Below are positions 1-6,997 of a DNA stretch of 64,000 nucleotides, piece after piece (positions within the stretch are counted from its first letter, which is position 1; every line of letters begins with the position of its first letter). The translations under genes were made by a program, and so were the position numbers. Where the stretch lies: the NCBI RefSeq assembly GCF_002161595.1, contig NZ_NFID01000001.1, forward strand, positions 124,001-188,000, given 5' to 3'. The notes under the pieces were generated by a model, which saw only the letters and a list, made by a program, of their open reading frames with translations, was not told where the DNA came from and made no database searches. The DNA is from Gemmiger sp. An50. GTDB taxonomy: Bacteria > Bacillota > Clostridia > Oscillospirales > Ruminococcaceae.

Positions 1-1
1 C

Positions 2-1045
2 ACCCCGGCCAACAGCCTGGCCGGTCAGCTCCACTATGTGGACTACGCCAGCGGGCTGGACGTGCCCCTCTCCGCCCAGGTGAACAGCGACCATTCCGAC
101 GAGACCGACACCTCCTATCTGGACTCCATCGAAGGGGACTACCGGCTCTTTCTCTCCGGCGGGCAGCTCTACTTCCTCCGCACCGACGCGGTGTACCGCA
201 TGGAGCCGGACGGCAGTGATCGCCGCCTGGTGTACCAGTGCGACAGCGGCGCTCTGCTCATGTGTGCCGCCGCATCGGAGGACCATTTGTATCTGTTCCA
301 GCGCTCCGGCGATAACATCCGGGCGATCCGGGTGCCGAAGGAGGGCGGCAGCGGCAGCACCGTGGCCACCCTTTCGGGCGATCAGGACGTGACTCTGGTC
401 GGCTGCCGGGACGGGCTGATGTACCTGCACCGGATGGGCTACGACCCGGACAAGGCCGACAGCATGGGGGTTCTGGGCGCCACCACCCACACGCTGGCCA
501 CGCTGGACCCGGCCACCGGCCAGGTGACCGAGCTGGCGGACCTGTGCCCGGACGACACGCAGTATGCCGAGCCCTATATGGCGGGCGAGACCCTGCTGCT
601 GTTTTATCCCAACAACGGGCTGCAGCTGGCCATCTGCGACGAAAAGGGCCAGCCCCAGCGCACCCTGCCGCTGACGGCCCAGGGGGAATCTCTGCATCAA
701 ATCGAGCAGCCCTATGTGATCGGCGACACCTTCTTTCTCCCCTGCTGGGACGATCAGCTCCATCAGGGCTGCCAGCTTCTGGTGGACATCCCCACCGGCG
801 AAGTGAGCCGGTCCGACCTGTGCCTGAGCCGGGACGACGGCAAGGACAAGCTGGGCGCCACCGTGCTGGCGGAAAACGAGAGCAGCTATCTGGTGGTGAG
901 CAGCCTGACCACCGAGGAGATCCAGGCCCCCCGGGGCGACGGCACCTCCGTCACTCTCTCCGCCCAGCGCTATGGCTACAGCCTGGTGGACAAGGACCAG
1001 TTCACCGCCGCCTCGCCCCAGCTCACCCCCATCCAGCGCAGCTGA
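2..1045 (+). CDS. Partial propeller-type protein (DUF5050-like), 5' end outside the window
   Basis: The frame is open from base 2 and stops at 1043-1045, so the start codon lies upstream of the window; the internal GTG at 38 has no ribosome site. The visible 347 residues contain repeated short blades of the type 'GGQLYFLRTDAVYRMEPDGS', alternating hydrophobic strands with GSD/DGS turns, as in DUF5050 or WD40-like beta-propellers that read as 'display value' repeats. No catalytic motif is seen. The protein is probably extracytoplasmic, but the N-terminus that would show this is missing. It converges on the cotH operon across a shared terminator. Function unknown. Confidence 0.6.
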   Translation, partial: TPANSLAGQLHYVDYASGLDVPLSAQVNSDHSDETDTSYLDSIEGDYRLFLSGGQLYFLRTDAVYRMEPDGSDRRLVYQCDSGALLMCAAASEDHLYLFQRSGDNIRAIRVPKEGGSGSTVATLSGDQDVTLVGCRDGLMYLHRMGYDPDKADSMGVLGATTHTLATLDPATGQVTELADLCPDDTQYAEPYMAGETLLLFYPNNGLQLAICDEKGQPQRTLPLTAQGESLHQIEQPYVIGDTFFLPCWDDQLHQGCQLLVDIPTGEVSRSDLCLSRDDGKDKLGATVLAENESSYLVVSSLTTEEIQAPRGDGTSVTLSAQRYGYSLVDKDQFTAASPQLTPIQRS

Positions 1046-1054
1046 CCCTCTTAC

Positions 1055-1111
1055 AAACAACAGCGCGGCCCCGAACCGGTTTTTCCAGTTCGGGGCCGCG
1101 CTGTTGTTTTT
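1055..1111. terminator. Bidirectional terminator between convergent genes
   Basis: A perfect 22-bp inverted repeat (1055-1076 and 1088-1109) with an 11-nt loop. It is flanked by A-rich sequence on the left and a T run on the right, so it can end both the partial gene and the cotH operon. Confidence 0.9.
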
Positions 1112-1118
1112 CAGTCAA

Positions 1119-2525
1119 TCAGTGCACGCCGTCTGCCAGGTCGGCAAGCTCGCCCAGGTCCGGCAGCCAGACCGACGAAGCGTCCACGTAGGGGCCGCCC
1201 CATTCCTCCCGCTCCTTCCAGGTGGAGGGGATGCTGCCTTCCAGCTGGCCCCGGGCGCTCTCGGCCCGCAGCAGGCAGAAGTCGGTAAAGGTATCCACCC
1301 CGGTGCAGAAGTCCTCATAGGAGCAGAAGGCGGTGGGGTCCCGCCGCACGTAGGGGGCGATCATCCGGGCGGTGGCGGCGGTCTCGGCCGCAAAACGTCC
1401 GCTCTCAAAATATCCGCTCAGAAACGCATCGAAATATCGGTGGTAGGCGGCAAAGCATTCGTTATGTTTCATCACCTGATGGTAGAGCGGGCGGTTCTTC
1501 ATCACCTCGCCGGACGCGGGGGTGTCGATGGGGTAATTCACATAAAGCTCCGCATCGTTGATGGGGTCCGGCATGCCCAGCGAATAGGTGGCGAAGGCCA
1601 GGTTATAGTCCCAGGGCAGCATGCTCAGCCGCCCGTTTTCCTCGTAGAGAAAATAGTTGTGGCCGGTGCGGCCCAGGTAGCTGTCCAGATTGACGGTGAA
1701 CACCTGCACCACAAAGTACCGCAGCACCTGGTCCAGGTCCACCGCCCTGTCCAGCTGCTGCCCGGTGGAAAGCTGTTCCAGCGCCTTGATCAGCCGCTGC
1801 TTGTCCGCCGGGGAGGGGTCGAATTTCGCGGTGCGGAAGATGTTGTCGTAGCGTTCCTCCTCCGGGCCGGTGTAGCGCAGGGCCACGTCCGGGTTTTCGT
1901 CCGAAAGGCGCTTGTAGTCCGGCTTGTACAGCTGGCCGTGGTCCGGCCCGAAGTTGCGGCGGGCAAAGGCTTCCTCCGGCTCCTCCACCGCCAGGAACAG
2001 ACCCCAGTCCTGCCCGTTCACCGTCACCCACACATAGCTGCTCAGGGGCGCGGGCACCCCCATGTAGTCCATCATCCGGTAGGCGGTGTGGTTTTTCAGG
2101 TAGCTGTTGTCCTGAAAGGAGCAGTCCAGCGAGAGCTTGTCCAGTCCATGATAGCTGGCCCCTTTCTGGTAGTGGTCAAATTCCAGCTTCAGGCTGTAGC
2201 GGGAAAGGCCGTACTCCTCGATCAGCCGCCGGGAGTTGTTGCCCTTGGCCCGCAGGCCCACCTGCTCGAACCGCTCGCCGTCCACCACCACGGCGCAGGG
2301 GGAATACTCCTCCTTTGGCGCGGTGTCCAGAAAGGCCTGCCAGTCCTCGATCTGGATGTCGATGGTGTGCACCCGATCCGCGTCGAACAAACGGGAGGCG
2401 TAGGCCGGGTCGCTGTGAGTGGGGCGGATGCCCAGCTCCTCCCCCATCCAGAGCACCCCCGCCAGCACCAGAGCAAGGGCCATGGCGGCAAGGCAGATGC
2501 GGTCGATGTGTTTGTGGCGCAGCAT
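1119..2525 (-). CDS. CotH-like protein kinase, membrane anchored
   Basis: 468 residues from the ATG at 2525, five bases after the stop of the upstream gene; the longer frame to 2615 runs into that gene. An N-terminal membrane segment (about residues 10-27) leads to a CotH domain. Recognisable blocks are LRAKGNNSR (91-99), GLFLAVEE (175-182), and HNYFLY followed by LPWDYN (289-308); the Asp of PWDYN matches the metal-binding Asp of CotH/Fam20C-type kinases. Bacillus CotH phosphorylates spore coat proteins on Ser. The trio CotH + VTC polymerase + DUF4956 is a recurrent gene neighbourhood. Last gene of the sigI operon. The substrate is unknown; the DSGY-repeat proteins of the same operon are candidates. 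Confidence 0.85.
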   Translation of the reverse strand: MLRHKHIDRICLAAMALALVLAGVLWMGEELGIRPTHSDPAYASRLFDADRVHTIDIQIEDWQAFLDTAPKEEYSPCAVVVDGERFEQVGLRAKGNNSRRLIEEYGLSRYSLKLEFDHYQKGASYHGLDKLSLDCSFQDNSYLKNHTAYRMMDYMGVPAPLSSYVWVTVNGQDWGLFLAVEEPEEAFARRNFGPDHGQLYKPDYKRLSDENPDVALRYTGPEEERYDNIFRTAKFDPSPADKQRLIKALEQLSTGQQLDRAVDLDQVLRYFVVQVFTVNLDSYLGRTGHNYFLYEENGRLSMLPWDYNLAFATYSLGMPDPINDAELYVNYPIDTPASGEVMKNRPLYHQVMKHNECFAAYHRYFDAFLSGYFESGRFAAETAATARMIAPYVRRDPTAFCSYEDFCTGVDTFTDFCLLRAESARGQLEGSIPSTWKEREEWGGPYVDASSVWLPDLGELADLADGVH

Positions 2526-2529
2526 GGCT

Positions 2530-3201
2530 TCACCCCATATAGTCCCCGTTGTAGGATACCAGCACCGCTTCCTCCACGCCTTCCATGGCGGCCAGCTGCT
2601 CCACGAAGGAGGCATCCTCCTGACGCAGGCGCACCTCGTAGTTCAGCTCGGTGCCCCGGGCGCTCACGGTCTTGCTTTTCAGCGAGTGGGCGGCCACCGA
2701 ATCCTCCATCAGCGCGGCAGCGGCGCGGGCAGAAGCGTCTCCGGCGCAGTGCAGCACCAGGATGTAGGGCCGGTCGGCGCTTTTGCGCCCGGCGAACACC
2801 ACCAGCACCAGACCGATCAGCAGGCTGCCCAGCACCGCCAGCGGCACAAAGCCCGCCGCCAGCACGATGCCCGCCGCGATGCTCCAGAACAGAAAGGCGA
2901 TGTCCATGGGCTCCTTGATGGCGGTGCGAAAGCGCACGATGGACAAGGCGCCCACCATGCCCAGCGACAGCACCACGTTGCTGGTGACTGCCAGGATCAG
3001 CAGGGTGGTGATGAGGCACAGGGCCACCAGCGTGACCCCGAAGCTGGCGGCGTACATCACGCCGCAGTAGCTTTTTTTGTAGATGTAAAAGATGAACAGG
3101 CCCAGCGCCAGAGCCAGAGCCATGGCCAGCAGCATATCCAGCGGGCTGACCGCGGCGGAATTGTCCAGAAAGCTGGAACGGAAGATATCCTGAAACGTCA
3201 T
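2530..3201 (-). CDS. DUF4956 integral membrane protein
   Basis: 223 residues with a good GGGAGGGG ribosome site before the ATG at 3201. About four hydrophobic helices lie in the first 120 residues, including the segment around 'VRFRTAIKEPMDIAFLFWSI', which is typical of DUF4956. The C-terminal 100 residues form a soluble alpha/beta domain. The family is regularly found next to CotH-like and VTC-like genes, and its biochemical role is not established. It sits 22 bp after the VTC gene and 4 bp before cotH, so all three are probably made together. Confidence 0.8.
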   Translation of the reverse strand: MTFQDIFRSSFLDNSAAVSPLDMLLAMALALALGLFIFYIYKKSYCGVMYAASFGVTLVALCLITTLLILAVTSNVVLSLGMVGALSIVRFRTAIKEPMDIAFLFWSIAAGIVLAAGFVPLAVLGSLLIGLVLVVFAGRKSADRPYILVLHCAGDASARAAAALMEDSVAAHSLKSKTVSARGTELNYEVRLRQEDASFVEQLAAMEGVEEAVLVSYNGDYMG

Positions 3202-3223
3202 AAAACCCCTCCCGACCCACCGC

Positions 3224-3913
3224 TCATTCCCATTTGCGGCAGGCCGCGTATTTGGACCAGGCCCCTGCCCGGCGGCCGGGCACCTGCACGGCCATGCGCA
3301 CCAGATCGGGCAGAAAGGCGTCGTATTTTACCTCCAGAATGGTGCCCCCCGGGGCCACGGTACAGGCCAGAGCCTCCGGGTCCAGAAAGGCGGCGGGACC
3401 GGGGCCCCGGCGCAGGTCCCGGTCCAGGGTGATGCGCACGTTGCCCGGCCGGTACACAAAGGCCTGCCGGTCGTAGCAGACCACGGTGCGCGGGCGCAGC
3501 CCGGCGCGCATCTTGCTGTACAGCTCCATCAGCAGGGGCTGGCCGCTGTGCAATAAAAAGTCAATCTGGCCGGCCAGCAGCAGCCGCACCTCTTCCTCGC
3601 TCAGCCGGGCGCTGAGCTTCTGGCACAGGCCGTTTTTCTTGCTCTTTTTTTCCAGCCGCAGAAAGCCGGTGTCCTGCCCGTAGTACCGCAGCCGGAACTT
3701 TTCCCGCCGGTCCACCCCGTCCAGCTTCTGGCGCAGGGCGGTGTCGGCGGGGGTGTCGAAATACAGGCTGTTCACCCGGTACACGCCCCCCGGCCCGGCG
3801 TGCCGGTCCGCTTCAAACAGCTTCTCCAGCCGCCGGGCCAGTACCCAGTCCTCCTGGGGGCTGATCCAGTGCTTGTATTCGTGCCGCCAGACCGGCGGGC
3901 GGTCAGTTGTCAT
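3224..3913 (-). CDS. VTC-domain polyphosphate polymerase-like protein
   Basis: 229 residues starting at the ATG at 3913, which lies inside the last codons of the upstream lipoprotein gene (11-base overlap, so translation is likely coupled). VTC-family tunnel motifs are present: RHEYKHWI near the N-terminus, VNSLYFDTP, KFRLRYYG, RLEKKSKKNG, ITLDRDLR and a C-terminal ILEVKYDAFLP. These basic and acidic strands form the triphosphate-tunnel fold that makes polyphosphate from nucleotide in eukaryotic Vtc4. Whether this member makes polyphosphate or another phosphopolymer is unknown. Neighbours DUF4956 and CotH support a shared envelope phosphorylation pathway. Confidence 0.82.
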   Translation of the reverse strand: MTTDRPPVWRHEYKHWISPQEDWVLARRLEKLFEADRHAGPGGVYRVNSLYFDTPADTALRQKLDGVDRREKFRLRYYGQDTGFLRLEKKSKKNGLCQKLSARLSEEEVRLLLAGQIDFLLHSGQPLLMELYSKMRAGLRPRTVVCYDRQAFVYRPGNVRITLDRDLRRGPGPAAFLDPEALACTVAPGGTILEVKYDAFLPDLVRMAVQVPGRRAGAWSKYAACRKWE

Positions 3914-4847
3914 AGCCGGAGTCCCCGTCGTCGGGGGTATCGTAACCGGAGTCCCCGTCGTCGGGGGTATCGTAACCGGAATCCCCGTTGTCGGGCGCGT
4001 CGTAGCCGGAGTCGCCATTGTCCGGCGCGGGAGCCGGGGCCGCGGTGGGCGCGGGAGCCGGAGCGGGCGCGGTGTAGCCGGAATCGCCGTCGTCGTTGTA
4101 ATCGGTCACGCCGTCGTTATTCGGGCCGTAGTCGGTGTCGTTGTAATCGGTCACGCCGTCGTTGTTCGGGCCGTAATCAGTGTCGTTGTAGTCGGTGGCG
4201 CCGGGGGCGGGAGTGGCCGGGGTGGCAGCGCCGCCGGAGCGGCCGCTCTCGGCATAATCGGTCACGCCGTCATTGTCCGGGCCGTAATCGGTGTCGGCGT
4301 AGTCGGTCACGCCGTCGTTGTCCGGGCCGTAGTCGGTGTCGGCATAATCGGTCCAGCCGTAGTTGCTCTCGCCGTCCACCTCCACCGGGCTGGTCAGCTG
4401 CTGGGCGGCGGTGTAGGTCTGCACCTGCTCCACGATGTCGCTGAGGAAATCGTCGGCGGGCAGGCTGGAGCCCCGGGCCACCTCCAGGGTGATCTGGCGG
4501 TTCTCGCCCTCCACCTCTTCCACAAAGTAGCCGGCCTCGTTGATGCGGGCCACCAGCTCGCCGATCACGGCCTTGCACTCCTTGCCCTCATAGCCGGTGT
4601 AGCCGTCCAGGATCTCCTTGCCGTCCGGGTTGCGGCCCTCCAGGCTGGTGACCATGCCCTTGTCATCGTAGCGCACGGCGATCTCCGGGTTCACCTTCAA
4701 ATAGATCACGCCCCCCTGTTTCAGGGCCGCGGGCGCGGCGGCGGTGGCGGTGCTCTGGGCGGGCTTGGAGCAGCCGGCCAGCAGGCACACGGCCATGGAA
4801 AGCGCCAACCCGGCGCCGAGCAGTGCGGTCAGTTTCTTTCTGGTCAT
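3903..4847 (-). CDS. Lipoprotein with RsgI-type extracytoplasmic domain and DSGY repeats
   Basis: 314 residues with ribosome site AAAAGGAG. The signal peptide ends in the lipobox LLAGC (Cys26). Residues 45-140 match the extracytoplasmic domain of RsgI: IYLKVNPEIAV, SLEGRNPDGKEIL, then an INEAGYF segment. Asn52-Pro53 lies where RsgI proteins undergo autoproteolysis. The rest is acidic, disordered and repetitive: four 15-residue units containing TDY-DTDYGP and five GDSGY units. Unlike its neighbour RsgI it has no cytoplasmic anti-sigma domain, so it looks like a secreted copy of the sensor half. A 133-bp gap with a hairpin separates it from rsgI. Confidence 0.82.
   Translation of the reverse strand: MTRKKLTALLGAGLALSMAVCLLAGCSKPAQSTATAAAPAALKQGGVIYLKVNPEIAVRYDDKGMVTSLEGRNPDGKEILDGYTGYEGKECKAVIGELVARINEAGYFVEEVEGENRQITLEVARGSSLPADDFLSDIVEQVQTYTAAQQLTSPVEVDGESNYGWTDYADTDYGPDNDGVTDYADTDYGPDNDGVTDYAESGRSGGAATPATPAPGATDYNDTDYGPNNDGVTDYNDTDYGPNNDGVTDYNDDGDSGYTAPAPAPAPTAAPAPAPDNGDSGYDAPDNGDSGYDTPDDGDSGYDTPDDGDSGYDN
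3911..4030. repeat. Tandem 30-bp coding repeat (GDSGY units)
   Basis: Four 30-bp units start at 3911, 3941, 3971 and 4001 and encode the C-terminal GDSGY(D)xPD units of the lipoprotein on the minus strand. The last units differ by only a few bases, so copy number could change by slippage. Confidence 0.85.
4096..4350. repeat. Two pairs of 45-bp coding repeats (TDY-x-DTDYGP units)
   Basis: Two 45-bp units at 4096-4185 and two at about 4252-4341 encode 15-residue repeats rich in Asp and Tyr. The two pairs differ (NNDG versus DNDG versions), which suggests separate duplications. Confidence 0.8.
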
Positions 4848-4955
4848 ACCATCGTCTCCTTTTTACCTGTGATTTGTTTTTATGTTTCATACAGCCTTTT
4901 CTCTTGGCTTCTGACATAGATTACGCAGCCTGTGGCGGCAAAACCGGGGTCGGGG

Positions 4956-4980
4956 AAAAACTTTTTTCAAAAAAGTTTTT
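4956..4980 (-). terminator. A/T-rich hairpin directly after rsgI
   Basis: A perfect 12-bp inverted repeat of A and T runs (4956-4967, 4969-4980) with almost no loop abuts the rsgI stop codon. It ends in a U run when transcribed from the minus strand. It may partly terminate transcription between rsgI and the lipoprotein gene, or only stabilise the 3' end. The stem is weak. Confidence 0.35.
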
Positions 4981-5964
4981 TCAGCCCTCTTCGTAGCCGG
5001 AATCCTGCTGTTCCGGCTCTTCGGGCTCCTCCGGCTGCTCCGGCTGCTCCGGCTCTTCGTAGCCGGAATCCCCCGCCGGTTCCGCCGTGGGCGCGGGGGG
5101 CGTGTAGGGCGAACCGCCCTGCTCCCCGTAGCCGGAATCCTGCGGCGCGGGGGCCGCCGTGGGCGCGGCTTCGGGGGCGTCGTCCTCATAGCCCGAGTCG
5201 CCCTCGGGTTCGGCGGTGGGGGCTGCACCGTAGCCGGAGTCCCCCTCGCCATAACCGGAATCCCCCGCCGGTTCCGGGGTGGGTGCGGCCGTGCCGTAGT
5301 CGGTCTCACCGTAGCCGGAGTCGTTGGGGTTCGGGGCCGGGGCGGCGGTGGCGGGCGCGGGCGGCGCCGTGGCCTTGGGAGCCACCGGGATGCTCACGCT
5401 CTGGCCCACCTGCACCGTGACCCGCAGGTTCTGGTATTGCAGGTATTCCTCCAGATGGGTCTGCAGCGCCTGGTTGGTCTGGACGGCCCAGTCCTCATCC
5501 TCCGCTTCCAGGTCGATGGTGATGGCCCCGCCGGGGGCCAGATAGCCCATGTCCACCGCCCGGTCGATCAGCTCGTCGGTCACCTGGTCCAGGTGCTTGC
5601 CCTTCCAGTCGTAGCCCTCCACCAGGTCCTGGCCGTCCTGGTTCACCCCTTCCAGGCCCCGGGTCATGCTCTTGCGGTCCACGTCGATGCGCACCTGAGG
5701 GTTGATGGTCAGATACACCGACGCATAGGGGGCAATGGGCGCACGCAGCAGCACGGCCGCCATCAGCACCAGGCAGGCGGCCGCCAGCATACCCGGCAGC
5801 CAGACCAGCACCCCTTTGCCCCGGGGGGCGCGGGTGCGCATGGGCACGATGTGCTCCACCGTCTGGCCCGGCTCATAGTGCAGGTTGGCCGCCCGCACGA
5901 AGCGGCCCTCCTCGTCCAGCAGGATGGCGTAGCTGGGCCTTACTTCCATCACAAGGTATTTCAT
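4981..5964 (-). CDS. rsgI: RsgI-family membrane anti-sigma factor with DSGY-repeat tail
   Basis: 327 residues. The start ATG (5964) overlaps the sigI stop by four bases, the usual coupling of sigma and anti-sigma genes. Residues 1-40 form the cytoplasmic RsgI N-domain (YAILLDEEGRFVR). A membrane helix spans about 51-73. The extracytoplasmic RsgI domain follows (SVYLTINPQVRI, GVNQDGQDLVEGY, RAVDMGYL), with Asn88-Pro89 at the known autocleavage position. From about 195 the chain is a Pro/Ala/Glu-rich disordered tail with seven DSGY motifs. In Bacillus and Clostridium this family holds SigI inactive and releases it after envelope signals are sensed outside. No carbohydrate-binding module is present. 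Confidence 0.88.
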   Translation of the reverse strand: MKYLVMEVRPSYAILLDEEGRFVRAANLHYEPGQTVEHIVPMRTRAPRGKGVLVWLPGMLAAACLVLMAAVLLRAPIAPYASVYLTINPQVRIDVDRKSMTRGLEGVNQDGQDLVEGYDWKGKHLDQVTDELIDRAVDMGYLAPGGAITIDLEAEDEDWAVQTNQALQTHLEEYLQYQNLRVTVQVGQSVSIPVAPKATAPPAPATAAPAPNPNDSGYGETDYGTAAPTPEPAGDSGYGEGDSGYGAAPTAEPEGDSGYEDDAPEAAPTAAPAPQDSGYGEQGGSPYTPPAPTAEPAGDSGYEEPEQPEQPEEPEEPEQQDSGYEEG

Positions 5965-6692
5965 GCGGGGCGTTCACCTCCTTGCGGCGCCAGCATCTGG
6001 CAGATGTGCCCCCGGATGATCTCGTAGCCGTTGGTGTAGATCAAAAGAAGGGCGGTGATGTATTTGCGGTGCCGTTCCAGCGTTTTGCGGGCCGCGCCGG
6101 ACCCCTCGCACAGCCGGGCCAGGGGCAGCTTTTTGGTGCGCAGCAGCTCCTCCAGCAGCTCGGGATGCTCCCGTGCGTAGCGCACCGCCTGCTTGCAGGC
6201 CTCCAGCGTGCGCTGCTGGCGGGGGCAGTTCTCGGCCACGTCCGAAAGGGCGATGCCGAACCCGGCCATGGTCTCGGTCAGCTCCCGGATCTCCTTTTGG
6301 GTGGCCAGCCGTCCCTCGGCGGCGTCCATCGGGTCCTCCGGGTCGGCCAGCCGCTCGCCCAGGGTCTGGCCCTCCTCCGGGCCGGGCTGGTCCAGCCGGG
6401 CGTGGGGGGCATGGCGGCGCTCCCGGCGCTGCTCGTCCCGCACGCGGCTGCGGATCACCAGCGCCGCATACTGCAAAAAGCTGCCCCGGACCCGGCTGTA
6501 GCCCCGGATGGCCTCATGAAAAGCGATCATCCCGATGCTGAACGCATCGTCCTGCTCGGTGCACAGGCGGCCCAGCGCCCGGCTGGCCTGGGCCTTGATG
6601 AAGGGCTGGTATTGCCGGATCAGTTCGTCGGCGCGCTCCAGGCTGGTTTTGGCCTGAGCCACCTGTTCCAGAATGGCGTGGTCGGTCTGCAT
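5961..6692 (-). CDS. sigI: RNA polymerase sigma factor SigI
   Basis: 243 residues from the ATG at 6692, preceded by GGAAAGGAA; the frame continues to 6773 without a ribosome site. The region-2 core reads IRQYQPFIKAQAS...QDDAFSIGMIAFHEAIRGY, then SFLQYAALVIRSRVRDEQRR. The C-terminal SigI-specific domain ends with ...RKTLERHRKYITALLLIYTNGYE, a strong SigI signature. It heads the operon rsgI, RsgI-like lipoprotein, VTC, DUF4956 and cotH, so it probably controls these genes. SigI factors respond to heat, cell-wall defects or polysaccharides depending on the partner RsgI. Confidence 0.9.
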   Translation of the reverse strand: MQTDHAILEQVAQAKTSLERADELIRQYQPFIKAQASRALGRLCTEQDDAFSIGMIAFHEAIRGYSRVRGSFLQYAALVIRSRVRDEQRRERRHAPHARLDQPGPEEGQTLGERLADPEDPMDAAEGRLATQKEIRELTETMAGFGIALSDVAENCPRQQRTLEACKQAVRYAREHPELLEELLRTKKLPLARLCEGSGAARKTLERHRKYITALLLIYTNGYEIIRGHICQMLAPQGGERPA

Positions 6693-6935
6693 AAGGGCGG
6701 TCGTTCCTTTCCCCGGGCGTGGTATTACAGAATACGAAACGAGCGGCGGCAAAACCGGGGCCGGACCGCTCATTTTTCCGGTTTTTTTCCATCATACCAA
6801 GGCCCCGGGGCACTTGTGGGCCTCCCGGCCGGGTTTTTACCCAGTTTTTCGCCGTCCTTTACCTGGTGTTAACGTTGGGTCAAGCTTCTTTTTTCCCCCT
6901 GCTTTCCGGCGTTTCTCCCCTTAACCGAACGCAGC
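6693..6935. other. Intergenic region upstream of sigI
   Basis: This stretch must hold the sigI promoter on the minus strand. I see only a poor sigma-A-like match (TTGACC, 16 bp, TAAAGG) around 6850-6885 and no convincing SigI-type CCCC/CGAA promoter. Nothing coding is visible. Confidence 0.4.
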
Positions 6936-6979
6936 AAAAAAGGCCCCCCGCCCGGAGCAGTTTCCGGGCGGGGGGGCCG
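6936..6979 (-). terminator. Terminator of the arylsulfate sulfotransferase gene
   Basis: A GC-rich stem (left arm from 6942, right arm 6963-6978, one bulge) is followed on the minus strand by six T residues. Confidence 0.88.
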
Positions 6980-6997
6980 CTGTTTCTTTTGCTGTTT

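Noticed and set aside
972-2918. 648-residue plus-strand ORF over the cotH region
   Set aside because: Antisense shadow; the minus-strand CotH and DUF4956 proteins carry family motifs.
3911-4350. Possible CRISPR-like array
   Set aside because: The repeats are contiguous in-frame coding units without spacers.
6693-6935. Self-regulating SigI promoter before sigI
   Set aside because: No match to the CCCC/CGAA pattern with correct spacing could be found.
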